This document shows, piece by piece, positions 55,566-63,233 of a stretch of DNA of 64,000 bases (its first letter is position 1; the number at the start of each line of letters is the position of its first letter). A model generated the notes under the pieces. The model was not told where the DNA came from, did not search any database, and saw only the letters and a list, made by a program, of their open reading frames with translations. The DNA is taken from positions 2,232,001 through 2,296,000 of the forward strand of contig OZ245019.1 in assembly GCA_965223815.1 (NCBI GenBank), read 5' to 3'. This DNA comes from HKST-UBA178 sp965223815 (GTDB lineage Bacteria; Pseudomonadota; Gammaproteobacteria; Chromatiales; Chromatiaceae). The position numbers were made by a program, and so were the translations under genes.

Positions 55566-55587
55566 GTTCTACTTCTGTTCTATTATA
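55566..55587 (-). promoter_or_regulatory. LexA box (GTTC-N7-GTTC) and -10 of lexA
   Basis: On the plus strand GTTC at 55566-55569 and at 55577-55580 are separated by seven bases, the direct-repeat SOS box known from alphaproteobacteria. Read on the minus strand, a perfect TATAAT (55582-55587) lies two bases upstream of the box, so a bound repressor would cover the transcription start. No CTGT-N8-ACAG box of the E. coli type was seen here. Confidence 0.65.
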
Positions 55588-55613
55588 GAGTGGGAAACCT
55601 GATTGGGGAAGGG

Positions 55614-57302
55614 TTAATTTGCCCAGGAAAAGATAACACTGACCCGGTTGCCCGGTAGCTCATAACGGACTTGTTCACATAGTTCACGCACCAGGGCGAT
55701 GCCGCGGCCCGATAGCTGTTGGCTATCCCGCTGAGGATCCTTTTTCAGCCATCTTTCACTGTCGAATCCGTTACCGCTATCCTCGATTTGACATTCGATT
55801 GTGCCGCCGCCGACGGCGGGGCGGGAGATAATCCGCAGGGTGATCGATCCGGATTCGAGACGTTCCAGGCGCAAAGCGCGCATCTCGAGGTATTTGTCGA
55901 AACCGCCGGGTTGCTGTTTGATCGTAGAATTCAGACCCAGTACCCCGTGGTCGAGGGCGTTGATGTAGAGTTCGGTCAGCACCGTGAAGAGACTTCGCCA
56001 GTGGTGTCCCGGTCCTTCAATCTCTCGAATGTGGTTAATCAGCAGCGGCACGGGATCGACTTCCCGGAGTTTATCGCCAGACAGTGTAAGCGTGAACTCA
56101 CTCTTGTCCTGGGTGTCGACGTTGCTTATGGCCTGGTTTTCCCCTCTATGTTCCGCGGATGGGTCCGGTTCCTGGGGGGCGAACGGCGGGAACAACGCCG
56201 GAATGCAGGGAATGGCCGCCATACTGATATCGTCATCTTGGGGTGCTCCGCTGCGAAAAGTATCCAACGCATGACCCAGGGCGGCGAGCAGGTCTGCAGA
56301 ATCCCTGGGCTGCACCAGGGCTTTTTCCAGTCTGATCTCGCCGAAGTATTCTTTGGCAGGATTCCGCGCTTCCAGCACGCCATCGCTCATCAGCAGGATT
56401 TGGTCCCCGGCATCGATCCGGGTGTATTCGACGGCGTCTTGGTAATCGATCTCCGGGCTGATACTCAGAGGCAACGATCTGGAGGTGAAACGCTGTCTGA
56501 TTCGACCGCTGGTCCCGTCGATCAAAAGGATATCCGGCATTCCGCAGTTGCACACCATAAGTCGATCGAGCGAACGGTTTATAGATATGAACTGAACGGC
56601 AAAAAACATACTGGTTGGTAGCAGCCGGTACAACTTCTCATTGATGCCGGAGAGGATTTGCTTGGCGGAGAACCCTTTGTTGGTCATTGCCCGAAACACT
56701 TCGGATGCAGGCAATGCACCGATAGCCGCCGCCAGTCCGTGGCCGGTAAAATCCCCCAGGACGATATTGATGTCCCCGGATGGGGAGTAGGCGCTGAGGA
56801 GTACATCTCCGCTGAATACATCCGCGGGTTTCAGCAGCGTGGAAATCTGCTCCATGGCAACGTTGTGGGCCAAAACGGCGCCGCTGAATACACTCTCTGC
56901 TGTCTCCTCGTCCTTTTTCAGTCTGCGGAATAGTTTACCGAAACGATCATATAGCGAGCGCACGCGATCCATGGTCAGAAGGCATGTCTGTAATTCTGCG
57001 GACTCAACCGAACCATGAAGAAAGTGATCTACACCAAGATCGATATAGCGTTCCGAAACAACGTCTTCGTTGGCACTGGCTAGAAAAACCAATGGTATGA
57101 AACGGCTGCTGTCTAGCGCCCGTATTTCCTGGGCCGTTGTCGCCTCATCTGTGAACACGATATCGGGAGGTGCGTTGAGCAGCAGCGCACGGCGTGCTTC
57201 CCCATCACCCGCATCTTCGACCCGATAACCCAGGGCGTGTAGTTGATTCTTAAGGCGGGTGCGATGGGCATGCTCGCTAACGGATATGAGGGCACTGTCC
57301 AG
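55614..57302 (-). CDS. Degenerate receiver - SpoIIE/PP2C phosphatase - HATPase (anti-sigma regulator type)
   Basis: A 562-residue protein. Residues 1-115 are a receiver-like domain (Asp52 in DIVFTDEATT), but the acidic pair is replaced by SE and the Lys loop by HGS, so it is degenerate. Then comes a SpoIIE-type phosphatase (LGDFTGHGLAAAIGALPA; ILLMSDGVLEARN; QDDDISM) and a HATPase_c of the RsbW type (TELYINALDHGVLGL; IEDSGNGFD; GRGIALVRELCEQV). The frame upstream of GTG 57158 encodes the rest of the receiver. CTG 57302, eight bases after AGGAG, is the best start. Such proteins run partner-switching that frees a sigma factor or controls a second messenger; no STAS partner is in the window. Confidence 0.85.
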   Translation of the reverse strand: MDSALISVSEHAHRTRLKNQLHALGYRVEDAGDGEARRALLLNAPPDIVFTDEATTAQEIRALDSSRFIPLVFLASANEDVVSERYIDLGVDHFLHGSVESAELQTCLLTMDRVRSLYDRFGKLFRRLKKDEETAESVFSGAVLAHNVAMEQISTLLKPADVFSGDVLLSAYSPSGDINIVLGDFTGHGLAAAIGALPASEVFRAMTNKGFSAKQILSGINEKLYRLLPTSMFFAVQFISINRSLDRLMVCNCGMPDILLIDGTSGRIRQRFTSRSLPLSISPEIDYQDAVEYTRIDAGDQILLMSDGVLEARNPAKEYFGEIRLEKALVQPRDSADLLAALGHALDTFRSGAPQDDDISMAAIPCIPALFPPFAPQEPDPSAEHRGENQAISNVDTQDKSEFTLTLSGDKLREVDPVPLLINHIREIEGPGHHWRSLFTVLTELYINALDHGVLGLNSTIKQQPGGFDKYLEMRALRLERLESGSITLRIISRPAVGGGTIECQIEDSGNGFDSERWLKKDPQRDSQQLSGRGIALVRELCEQVRYELPGNRVSVIFSWAN

Positions 57303-57520
57303 ACTTTTGTCTCCTGTTGCTGGATATCTTCAACAAACTATTTATATGGTGCTCACTGCACAGAAATCGGATTAAACTTCCCACAACAGCGTTGAACTCC
57401 CGGCAGGTATCGGCCGATCAGATCGTATCTTGACTTGGGGAGGGTGTCTGCGCTGCATTCATGCAGGGAGCTGAGAGCGAATTAATCAGGGGCAAACTGG
57501 AGAGCCGATTCGGATCGAAT

Positions 57521-58006
57521 TCAGCGGTCTGGGTGTTGTCGTCTGGCGCTGGAAGGGACCTTGCGGCCCAATATGGTGGGCCCGCCAATATCCGTGCGTG
57601 TGGCGCCAGCAAGGAGTGTGTCAATGGAGAGATGCTCTCGCCTGCGGTTTTCCCTGCGTCGCTCGGAGTAACCGGTCTCCCCGGATACGGGGTTGCGGCG
57701 CCGGTCGCCGCTGGCGGAGCGCTGAATGTACGGGCGGACCTCCATCAACTTGCCTTTTAGGTAGCTCCCGTCGAGTCGTTCTATGGTCGTCATTGCCACA
57801 TCCGCCGGCTCCACATGGGCAATACCGTGAAACTCTACGGAGTCGTCCTCAAGATTGACGATCCGGAAAATCTCGCAATTGATTACTGCTGCTGAGGTTC
57901 GCCGATTAAACAGACTCCAGCGGCCCTTGGCTCCCGCCGAGAGGAAATGCAGCAGGTCCAGTCGCGTGACTGATTCCGGCAATCTACGTACAAAAACTTC
58001 CACCAA
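57521..58006 (-). CDS. RRM-like RNA-binding protein, paralogue 1
   Basis: A 161-residue protein with an RRM-like fold pattern: VEVFVRRLPESVTRLDLLHFL, CEIFRIVNLEDDSVEFHGIAHVEP and LDGSYLKGKLMEVRPY. It ends in an Arg-rich tail (DRRRNP, ERRRENRRREH) likely to bind nucleic acid. The N-terminal YF/LL-type RNP motifs are weak. It is paralogous to the next gene on the same strand (58203-58628), sharing the order of RRM and 'DRRRxxRR' tail. Starts at TTG 58006 or GTG 58003, with TGAGGTGG upstream. The RNA target is unknown. Confidence 0.7.
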   Translation of the reverse strand: MVEVFVRRLPESVTRLDLLHFLSAGAKGRWSLFNRRTSAAVINCEIFRIVNLEDDSVEFHGIAHVEPADVAMTTIERLDGSYLKGKLMEVRPYIQRSASGDRRRNPVSGETGYSERRRENRRREHLSIDTLLAGATRTDIGGPTILGRKVPSSARRQHPDR

Positions 58007-58022
58007 GCCACCTCAAAAAACC

Positions 58023-58040
58023 AGACTTAAGACTAAGTCT
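58023..58040. promoter_or_regulatory. Short inverted repeat upstream of RRM gene 1
   Basis: AGACTTA (58023-58029) and TAAGTCT (58034-58040) form a perfect 7-bp inverted repeat with a 4-base loop, directly upstream of the RRM-like gene. It could be a protein operator or a hairpin in the 5' leader; there is no U-run, so a terminator is unlikely. Confidence 0.35.
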
Positions 58041-58202
58041 GTAGAATTTAGTATAGGTCGGCCAGAACATAAAAGGGGCTGGAATTGTGAGCTAGTTCAC
58101 AAAACGTGAGTAATTTTGCTATTTAAAGTGAGAGATTGTTCTCAATACATGCTTTCTCCCCAAACTGCCGCTAAAGACCGCGAACGCTGGGTCCTGGGTT
58201 TT

Positions 58203-58628
58203 TCAGTTTTGTGAAACCGCAGGGGAGAGGGCGTGGTGCATCGTTTCAATCACCAAATTGGGCCGTCTTCTCTCTTTTCTGCGACGGTCCACGATGGCGA
58301 TATTGTGGGAATCCGCGAGGTTGACTCTGCGCTCCCTCTTGGGTGAGCGTGGGTGATAGATCCGTGCTCTGATTTTACCTCCGCTCAACGCCTTGCCGTT
58401 TAGCTGTTTGGCCAGCGCCTCTCCCGTTCGCACGTCGTCCACACGGATCAGGGCCTGATATTCCGTGCTGCCGTCTTTTGGGTCGATTATACGGCGAATT
58501 TCACAGCTCTCCAGCAGCCCCTTCTTGAAAACCGGCAGCAACCATACCTTCCGCAACGATGTCTTCACGAAATGGCAAAGAGCCTCCTGAGTTGCCGACT
58601 CCGGGATTTGAAGAATCAATACGATCAT
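58203..58628 (-). CDS. RRM-like RNA-binding protein, paralogue 2
   Basis: A 141-residue RRM-like protein: MIVLILQIPESATQEALCHF, CEIRRIIDPKDGSTEYQALIRVDD, LAKQLNGKALSGGKIRARIY, then an Arg/Lys-rich tail (KRERRVN, VDRRRKERRRP). Same architecture as the 57521-58006 gene and likely an old tandem duplicate. Role unknown; post-transcriptional regulation is possible. It is divergent from the cobalamin genes. Confidence 0.7.
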   Translation of the reverse strand: MIVLILQIPESATQEALCHFVKTSLRKVWLLPVFKKGLLESCEIRRIIDPKDGSTEYQALIRVDDVRTGEALAKQLNGKALSGGKIRARIYHPRSPKRERRVNLADSHNIAIVDRRRKERRRPNLVIETMHHALSPAVSQN

Positions 58629-58798
58629 AGGGAGAGTGCGAGAAAAACAGATAGAAATAATAACTAATAATAGTACGACTTGGAGAATTTATTCGGGAGC
58701 TCTTTTACTGAAGGAGCTATCAAGGACAAAAAACTCCTGCTTGGCATCCCGTTTGACAAGTTTCCCAGCTTATAATCCCCCGATCATTGTGATCGACG

Positions 58799-59332
58799 GT
58801 GGATGGATCTTTGAAGCAACTGATTCTGGGTGGAGCAAGGTCGGGGAAGAGCGGGCTGGCGGAGCATTTGGCAGAGCGAAACAGTGGGGAGGTGGTATAT
58901 GTCGCCACCGCGGTCGTGGGTGACGCCGAGATGCAGCAGCGAGTCACCGCTCACCGGCAGCGCAGACCCTCGGAGTGGCGAACGGTGGAGGAGCCCCTGC
59001 ATATCGGCAGGGTGGTGAATCAGGAGGCAGGACCAGGAGTTTGTCTGCTGGTGGACTGTCTCACTCTGTGGTTGTCCAACCTCCTGTTACATCCAGATAA
59101 AGAAACCCTATCAAGGGAGCGGGAGGCGCTACTGAATTCAGTGGAAAATGCAGCTGGCCCAATTATCATGGTCAGCAATGAGGTGGGACTCGGCATCGTG
59201 CCAACGGGAGAGATTTCCCGCCGCTTTCAAGACCAGGCCGGTTGGCTGCACCAAGCTTTGGCAGCTCGCTGCGATCGTGTGATTTTCACGGTGGCTGGTT
59301 TGCCACAGGTGCTCAAAGGGGAACTGTTGTGA
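58799..59332 (+). CDS. cobU: Adenosylcobinamide kinase / guanylyltransferase
   Basis: A 177-residue bifunctional CobU. It has P-loop LILGGARSGKS, the HRQRRPSEW segment, VDCLTLWLSNLL and the VSNEVGLGIVP motif. It phosphorylates adenosylcobinamide and then adds GMP, giving adenosylcobinamide-GDP. GTG 58799 is used; TTG 58811 (MKQLILGG) is a good alternative. It starts a plus-strand operon cobU-cobT-cobC-cobS, with a GTGA overlap to cobT. No cobalamin riboswitch is recognisable in the 170-base leader. Confidence 0.93.
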   Translation: MDGSLKQLILGGARSGKSGLAEHLAERNSGEVVYVATAVVGDAEMQQRVTAHRQRRPSEWRTVEEPLHIGRVVNQEAGPGVCLLVDCLTLWLSNLLLHPDKETLSREREALLNSVENAAGPIIMVSNEVGLGIVPTGEISRRFQDQAGWLHQALAARCDRVIFTVAGLPQVLKGELL

Positions 59333-60378
59333 CGTTACAGTGGATGAATGATGCCGTCATGGCGGTGGATGACCAGATCAGCGCCCAAGCCGCAGCACGT
59401 CAGGACAGACTGACGAAACCCACGGGTTCCCTTGGGCGATTGGAAGAGCTGGCTATACGTTTGGCTGGGTTGCAGCATACCCATACGCCTGAAATGAATA
59501 GACCTCATATAGCGGTATTCGCTGCGGATCACGGGGTGGCCACTGAGGGCGTTTCCGCTTTTCCCCAGGAAGTAACCGCTCAAATGGTGGCCAATTTCGC
59601 CTCGGGAGGTGCAGCGGTGAGCGTGCTGGCACGTGAATTGGGGGCGTCATTGGAAGTGATTGATGTGGGAACCCTCACCGACGGCAATCTTCCTAAAGGT
59701 GTAGTGGATGCCCGCGTTGCCAGGGGCAGCTGCAATATCCGCTATCGAGATGCAATGAGCCCAGGTTCCTTGGCGATGGCAATGAACGCCGGCAAGGAGT
59801 CCGCTGAACGGGCAGCTGTGGGTAGAGCCGAGCTTTTCATCGGTGGCGAAATGGGTATTGGAAACACCACTGCAGCTACGGCGTTGGTCTGTGGATTGCT
59901 GGGGGCGGGGCCCGTGGATGTTGCGGGTCCGGGTACCGGGCTTGGCGCAGAGGGAATTCGACTCAAGATCGAGGTGGTGGAGAGGGCGTTGGCCCGTCTA
60001 CCATCCTCCGAGAAGCGCCCCCTGGATTTTTTGCGCATCCTTGGAGGATTGGAGATAGCAGCCCTGGTGGGCGCCTATATCAGGGCAGCCCAACTGGGTA
60101 TACCGGTGCTTGTGGACGGCTTTATTACAACGGCCGCCGCACTCACCGCCGTGCGCAGTCGACCGGATCTAAAGCCCTGGTTGCTGTTTTCCCACCGCTC
60201 CGCCGAGCCGGGTCACCAAGTCATGCTTGAGGCACTGGACGCGAATCCTCTCCTGGCGCTGGAGATGCGGCTCGGAGAAGGCAGTGGGGCGGCGGTTGCT
60301 GTCCCCCTGCTCAGGGCCGCTTGTGCCCTGCACAATAGTATGGCCACGTTTACCGATGCCGGGGTATCAGAGAATTGA
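59329..60378 (+). CDS. cobT: Nicotinate-nucleotide-dimethylbenzimidazole phosphoribosyltransferase
   Basis: A 349-residue CobT making alpha-ribazole phosphate for the lower ligand of cobalamin. Motifs: RQDRLTKPTGSLGRLEELA, AVFAADHGVATEGVSAFPQEVTAQMV, GEMGIGNTTAATAL, PVLVDGFITTAAAL, LLFSHRSAEPGH and the catalytic Glu in the C-terminal MRLGEGSGAA. GTG 59329 shares four bases with the cobU stop. The longer upstream frame is excluded because it lies inside cobU. Confidence 0.94.
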   Translation: MTLQWMNDAVMAVDDQISAQAAARQDRLTKPTGSLGRLEELAIRLAGLQHTHTPEMNRPHIAVFAADHGVATEGVSAFPQEVTAQMVANFASGGAAVSVLARELGASLEVIDVGTLTDGNLPKGVVDARVARGSCNIRYRDAMSPGSLAMAMNAGKESAERAAVGRAELFIGGEMGIGNTTAATALVCGLLGAGPVDVAGPGTGLGAEGIRLKIEVVERALARLPSSEKRPLDFLRILGGLEIAALVGAYIRAAQLGIPVLVDGFITTAAALTAVRSRPDLKPWLLFSHRSAEPGHQVMLEALDANPLLALEMRLGEGSGAAVAVPLLRAACALHNSMATFTDAGVSEN

Positions 60379-60381
60379 ATT

Positions 60382-60978
60382 ATGGGAAATGTAGTCACAA
60401 CCATCGATATGATTCGCCATGGGGAGCCTTTGGGCGGAGTGCTGATTAGAGGATCTCAGGACGATCCGCTGAGCGATAAGGGATGGCGCCAAATGTGGGA
60501 AGCCGTGGGCAAAAACAGGCCTTGGGAGGCGATCGTCGCATCACCCCTGTCTCGCTGCGCGGAATTTGCCCAGCGTCTGGGGCAGCGATTGCGAATACCG
60601 GTAACCGAAGCGCAGGGGCTCAGGGAGATCGGTTTCGGGGAGTGGGAAGGGGCCGACCCCGCTGCACTCTATGCCGCCGATCCTGCGGCAGTGGAAAATT
60701 TCTGGACAAATCCTGTGGCCTATCCTCCGCCTGGCGGAGAGCCCGTGACGGATTTTCAGGATAGGGTTATCGAAACATACCAGACGATCATAGATTCCTA
60801 CTCCGGAAAACATTTGCTAATGGTCGCCCACGGGGGTGTCATCAGGATGGTCGTCGCCCATATACTCGGCATGCCAGCGACCCACCTGTTTCGAATGGAA
60901 GTTCCCTATGCGGCACTCAGCCGGATTTGTGTCGAGGAGGGTATCCCACGGCTAAGATTCCACTGCGGCAGTCTCTGA
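60382..60978 (+). CDS. cobC: Histidine phosphatase, probably alpha-ribazole phosphatase
   Basis: A 198-residue phosphoglycerate-mutase-like phosphatase with catalytic RHG (MIRHGEP), SPLSRCAEFA, LREIGFGEWEG and VAHGGVIR. In this operon it should remove the phosphate from alpha-ribazole-5'-P or from adenosylcobalamin-5'-P. It starts three bases after cobT and ends three bases before cobS. Within the family only context points to CobC. Confidence 0.85.
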   Translation: MGNVVTTIDMIRHGEPLGGVLIRGSQDDPLSDKGWRQMWEAVGKNRPWEAIVASPLSRCAEFAQRLGQRLRIPVTEAQGLREIGFGEWEGADPAALYAADPAAVENFWTNPVAYPPPGGEPVTDFQDRVIETYQTIIDSYSGKHLLMVAHGGVIRMVVAHILGMPATHLFRMEVPYAALSRICVEEGIPRLRFHCGSL

Positions 60979-60981
60979 GCA

Positions 60982-61719
60982 GTGGGTAATCTGCTATATG
61001 CGCTGCAGTTCCTTACTAGGCTGCCGGTGCCCGATTTCGCTACGCCCCCCGAAGAATCTGCCCAGGGAAGGGTAGCGCTTTACTACCCTTTGGTCGGCCT
61101 GATCATAGGCCTGCTGCTGTGTCTATTGCTGCCTATCATCGGCGACGCCGGATCCGGGGTGCAGGCGGCATTGGTATTGGTGTGCTGGGTGGGGGTGACT
61201 GGTGCGATGCATCTTGATGGCCTGGCGGATCTGGGTGACAGCTGGGTAGGGGGGTTGGGCGACCGGCAGCGCACCCTGGAGATAATGAAGGATCCAGCCA
61301 GTGGCCCTGTGGGAGTGGCGTCGCTGGTATCCGTGCTGCTGCTCAAGTTTGCCGCCTTGGACGCGCTGTTGCTCCAAGGCGAATGGTTGGCGGTGTTAGT
61401 GGCGCCGGTCATTGGACGGGCCGGAATGGTGGCCGCACTCCGGGATTTGCCCTATGTGCGGGCAGGAGGGCTGGGATCGAACCCGTCGCGGTACCTGCCT
61501 AAGTCCATGGCCACCGCTGTGGTGGTGATATCTCTGTTGATACCGCTCCTGGTCTGGGGCTGGCAATGGGTGCCTGTATTGTTGGCGTTGGTGTTGAGTT
61601 ACTTATGGTTGCGCAAGGCGTTGGCATCACGGCTTGGTGGGATCACCGGGGACTGTCTGGGGGGGATTTGCGAACTCCTGGAAGCCATTACCCTCACCGG
61701 CCTGGCTTTGGCTATCTAG
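60982..61719 (+). CDS. cobS: Adenosylcobinamide-GDP ribazoletransferase
   Basis: A 245-residue membrane enzyme with six or so helices and CobS motifs: ALQFLTRLPVP, ALYYPLVGLIIG, GAMHLDGLADLGDSWVGG, RTLEIMKDPASGPVGV, LGGITGDCLGGICELLE. It joins adenosylcobinamide-GDP and alpha-ribazole (phosphate). GTG 60982 start. It is the last gene of the operon and convergent with cobQ. Confidence 0.93.
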   Translation: MGNLLYALQFLTRLPVPDFATPPEESAQGRVALYYPLVGLIIGLLLCLLLPIIGDAGSGVQAALVLVCWVGVTGAMHLDGLADLGDSWVGGLGDRQRTLEIMKDPASGPVGVASLVSVLLLKFAALDALLLQGEWLAVLVAPVIGRAGMVAALRDLPYVRAGGLGSNPSRYLPKSMATAVVVISLLIPLLVWGWQWVPVLLALVLSYLWLRKALASRLGGITGDCLGGICELLEAITLTGLALAI

Positions 61720-61772
61720 GGCAGCGATCACCACCTCCACGGGATATGTTCCCCCACTGGTTCGAAGCCAGT

Positions 61773-63233
61773 CTATCGAGACAGCAGTTCCAGTACTCGG
61801 TCAACCTCCAAATGGCTTTCTACAGTATCTGCCAACAGTGAAATGCCCGCTTCCCGAAGCAGGCGATAGTCGGGTGAGCGAGGGTGTTCCAGTCCCGCCC
61901 AGCGCAGCAGCGCATCACAACACCGGGTAGATTCAAACAGACCGTGAAGATAGCAGCCCGCGATCTGGCCGTCAGCTGACAGCGCCCCTTCGTCGCGACC
62001 GGGTAGTTTGACCAACGGTCGCGACAGAGCGGTTCCCTGGCTTACCCCCATATGAATTTCGTATCCCGATACCGGGGCGTTGTCTATACACAGTTTGCCT
62101 TCGACCAACTCGAGACGCTTGTTCTCCAGTAGCCGGGTGTCCATGGAGAATAAGCCCAAGCCCTTGCTAGTTCCCGGTGGCCCCTCTATGCCCAGCGGAT
62201 CGGTCAGTGTCTCTCCCAGCATCTGGAAACCCCCACATATCCCGAGCAGTTTTCCGCCGTAGCGGAGATGCCGGTGTATATAGGACTCCCAACCCGACGA
62301 GCGCAAGCCCTCAAGATCGGCGCGCACACTCTTGGAGCCTGGCAGAACTACCAGGTCTCCATGGGGATGTCTATGTCCCGGGGGGACCCAAATGACTTCT
62401 ACCTGGGGGTGGAGTCGCAGGGGATCCAGGTCGGTATGATTACTAATCCTGCCCAGAATGGGGACCACAACCCGTAGTTTCGTATTGCCCTCTTCACGAT
62501 GCTGATCAAGATGGAGGCTGTCCTCCGACTCAAGGTGTAGCCCTTTGATATAGGGCAGAACGCCAAAAACGGGCTTGTCGCAATAAGACTCCAGCCAGTC
62601 GATGCCTGGCTGCAGCAGGCTGATGTCGCCCCTGAAGCGGTTTATCACGAACCCGGCTATACGTTCCCTCTCTGATGAAGCCAGCAAAGCCAGAGTGCCG
62701 GTGAGCTGGGCGAATACGCCGCCCCTATCGATATCGGCGATAAGTAATACCGGGCAATCAACCGCTTCGGCGAAACCCATGTTGGCAATATCCTTGTCGC
62801 GGAGATTAATCTCCGCTGGGCTACCGGCCCCTTCCACCAGAATGTAATCATAGGCCTTCGACAGTCTGTTGTGGGAGGCGAGCACCGCAGCCATCGCCCG
62901 GGGTTTGTAATTGTGGTAATCCCAAGCCTCGAGATTACTGTTCACCGGATGGCCGTGGACGATTACCTGGCAACCGCTGTCGGTATTGGGCTTGAGCAGA
63001 ACCGGATTCATATCCGTGTGCGGCGACAATCCCGCCGCCTGTGCCTGGACCGCCTGGGCACGGCCGATCTCACCCCCTTCAGGCGTCACCGCGCTATTGA
63101 GTGCCATATTCTGCGGTTTGAAGGGGGCTACTCTTAGACCCCTGCGCTTGAACACCCGGCATAGCGCCGCGACCAGCATCGACTTGCCTGCATCCGAGGA
63201 AGTGCCCTGAATCATCAGAGTGCGGGCACTCAT
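61773..63233 (-). CDS. cobQ: Cobyric acid synthase
   Basis: A 486-residue amidotransferase: N-terminal ATP-binding part (LMIQGTSSDAGKS; FKPQNMALNSAVT; EGAGSPAEINLR; DIDRGGVFAQLTGT) and C-terminal glutaminase with LLGICGGFQMLG (nucleophile Cys) and GCYLHGLFES (His). It amidates cobyrinic a,c-diamide side chains to cobyric acid. ATG 63233, with GGAGG upstream, overlaps the end of the ABC ATPase gene by ATGA. Confidence 0.94.
   Translation of the reverse strand: MSARTLMIQGTSSDAGKSMLVAALCRVFKRRGLRVAPFKPQNMALNSAVTPEGGEIGRAQAVQAQAAGLSPHTDMNPVLLKPNTDSGCQVIVHGHPVNSNLEAWDYHNYKPRAMAAVLASHNRLSKAYDYILVEGAGSPAEINLRDKDIANMGFAEAVDCPVLLIADIDRGGVFAQLTGTLALLASSERERIAGFVINRFRGDISLLQPGIDWLESYCDKPVFGVLPYIKGLHLESEDSLHLDQHREEGNTKLRVVVPILGRISNHTDLDPLRLHPQVEVIWVPPGHRHPHGDLVVLPGSKSVRADLEGLRSSGWESYIHRHLRYGGKLLGICGGFQMLGETLTDPLGIEGPPGTSKGLGLFSMDTRLLENKRLELVEGKLCIDNAPVSGYEIHMGVSQGTALSRPLVKLPGRDEGALSADGQIAGCYLHGLFESTRCCDALLRWAGLEHPRSPDYRLLREAGISLLADTVESHLEVDRVLELLSR

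Noticed and set aside
55719..56621. 300-codon plus-strand frame opposite the SpoIIE-type regulator
   Set aside because: Entirely antisense to a well-supported gene with catalytic motifs; codon pattern is that of a shadow frame
58629..58798. Cobalamin riboswitch or sigma-54 promoter upstream of cobU
   Set aside because: No B12-box or conserved riboswitch core is recognisable. TTGGCATCCCGTTTGAC only partly fits the -24/-12 pattern, and the TTGACA/TATAAT pair has a 12-base spacer, too short for sigma-70
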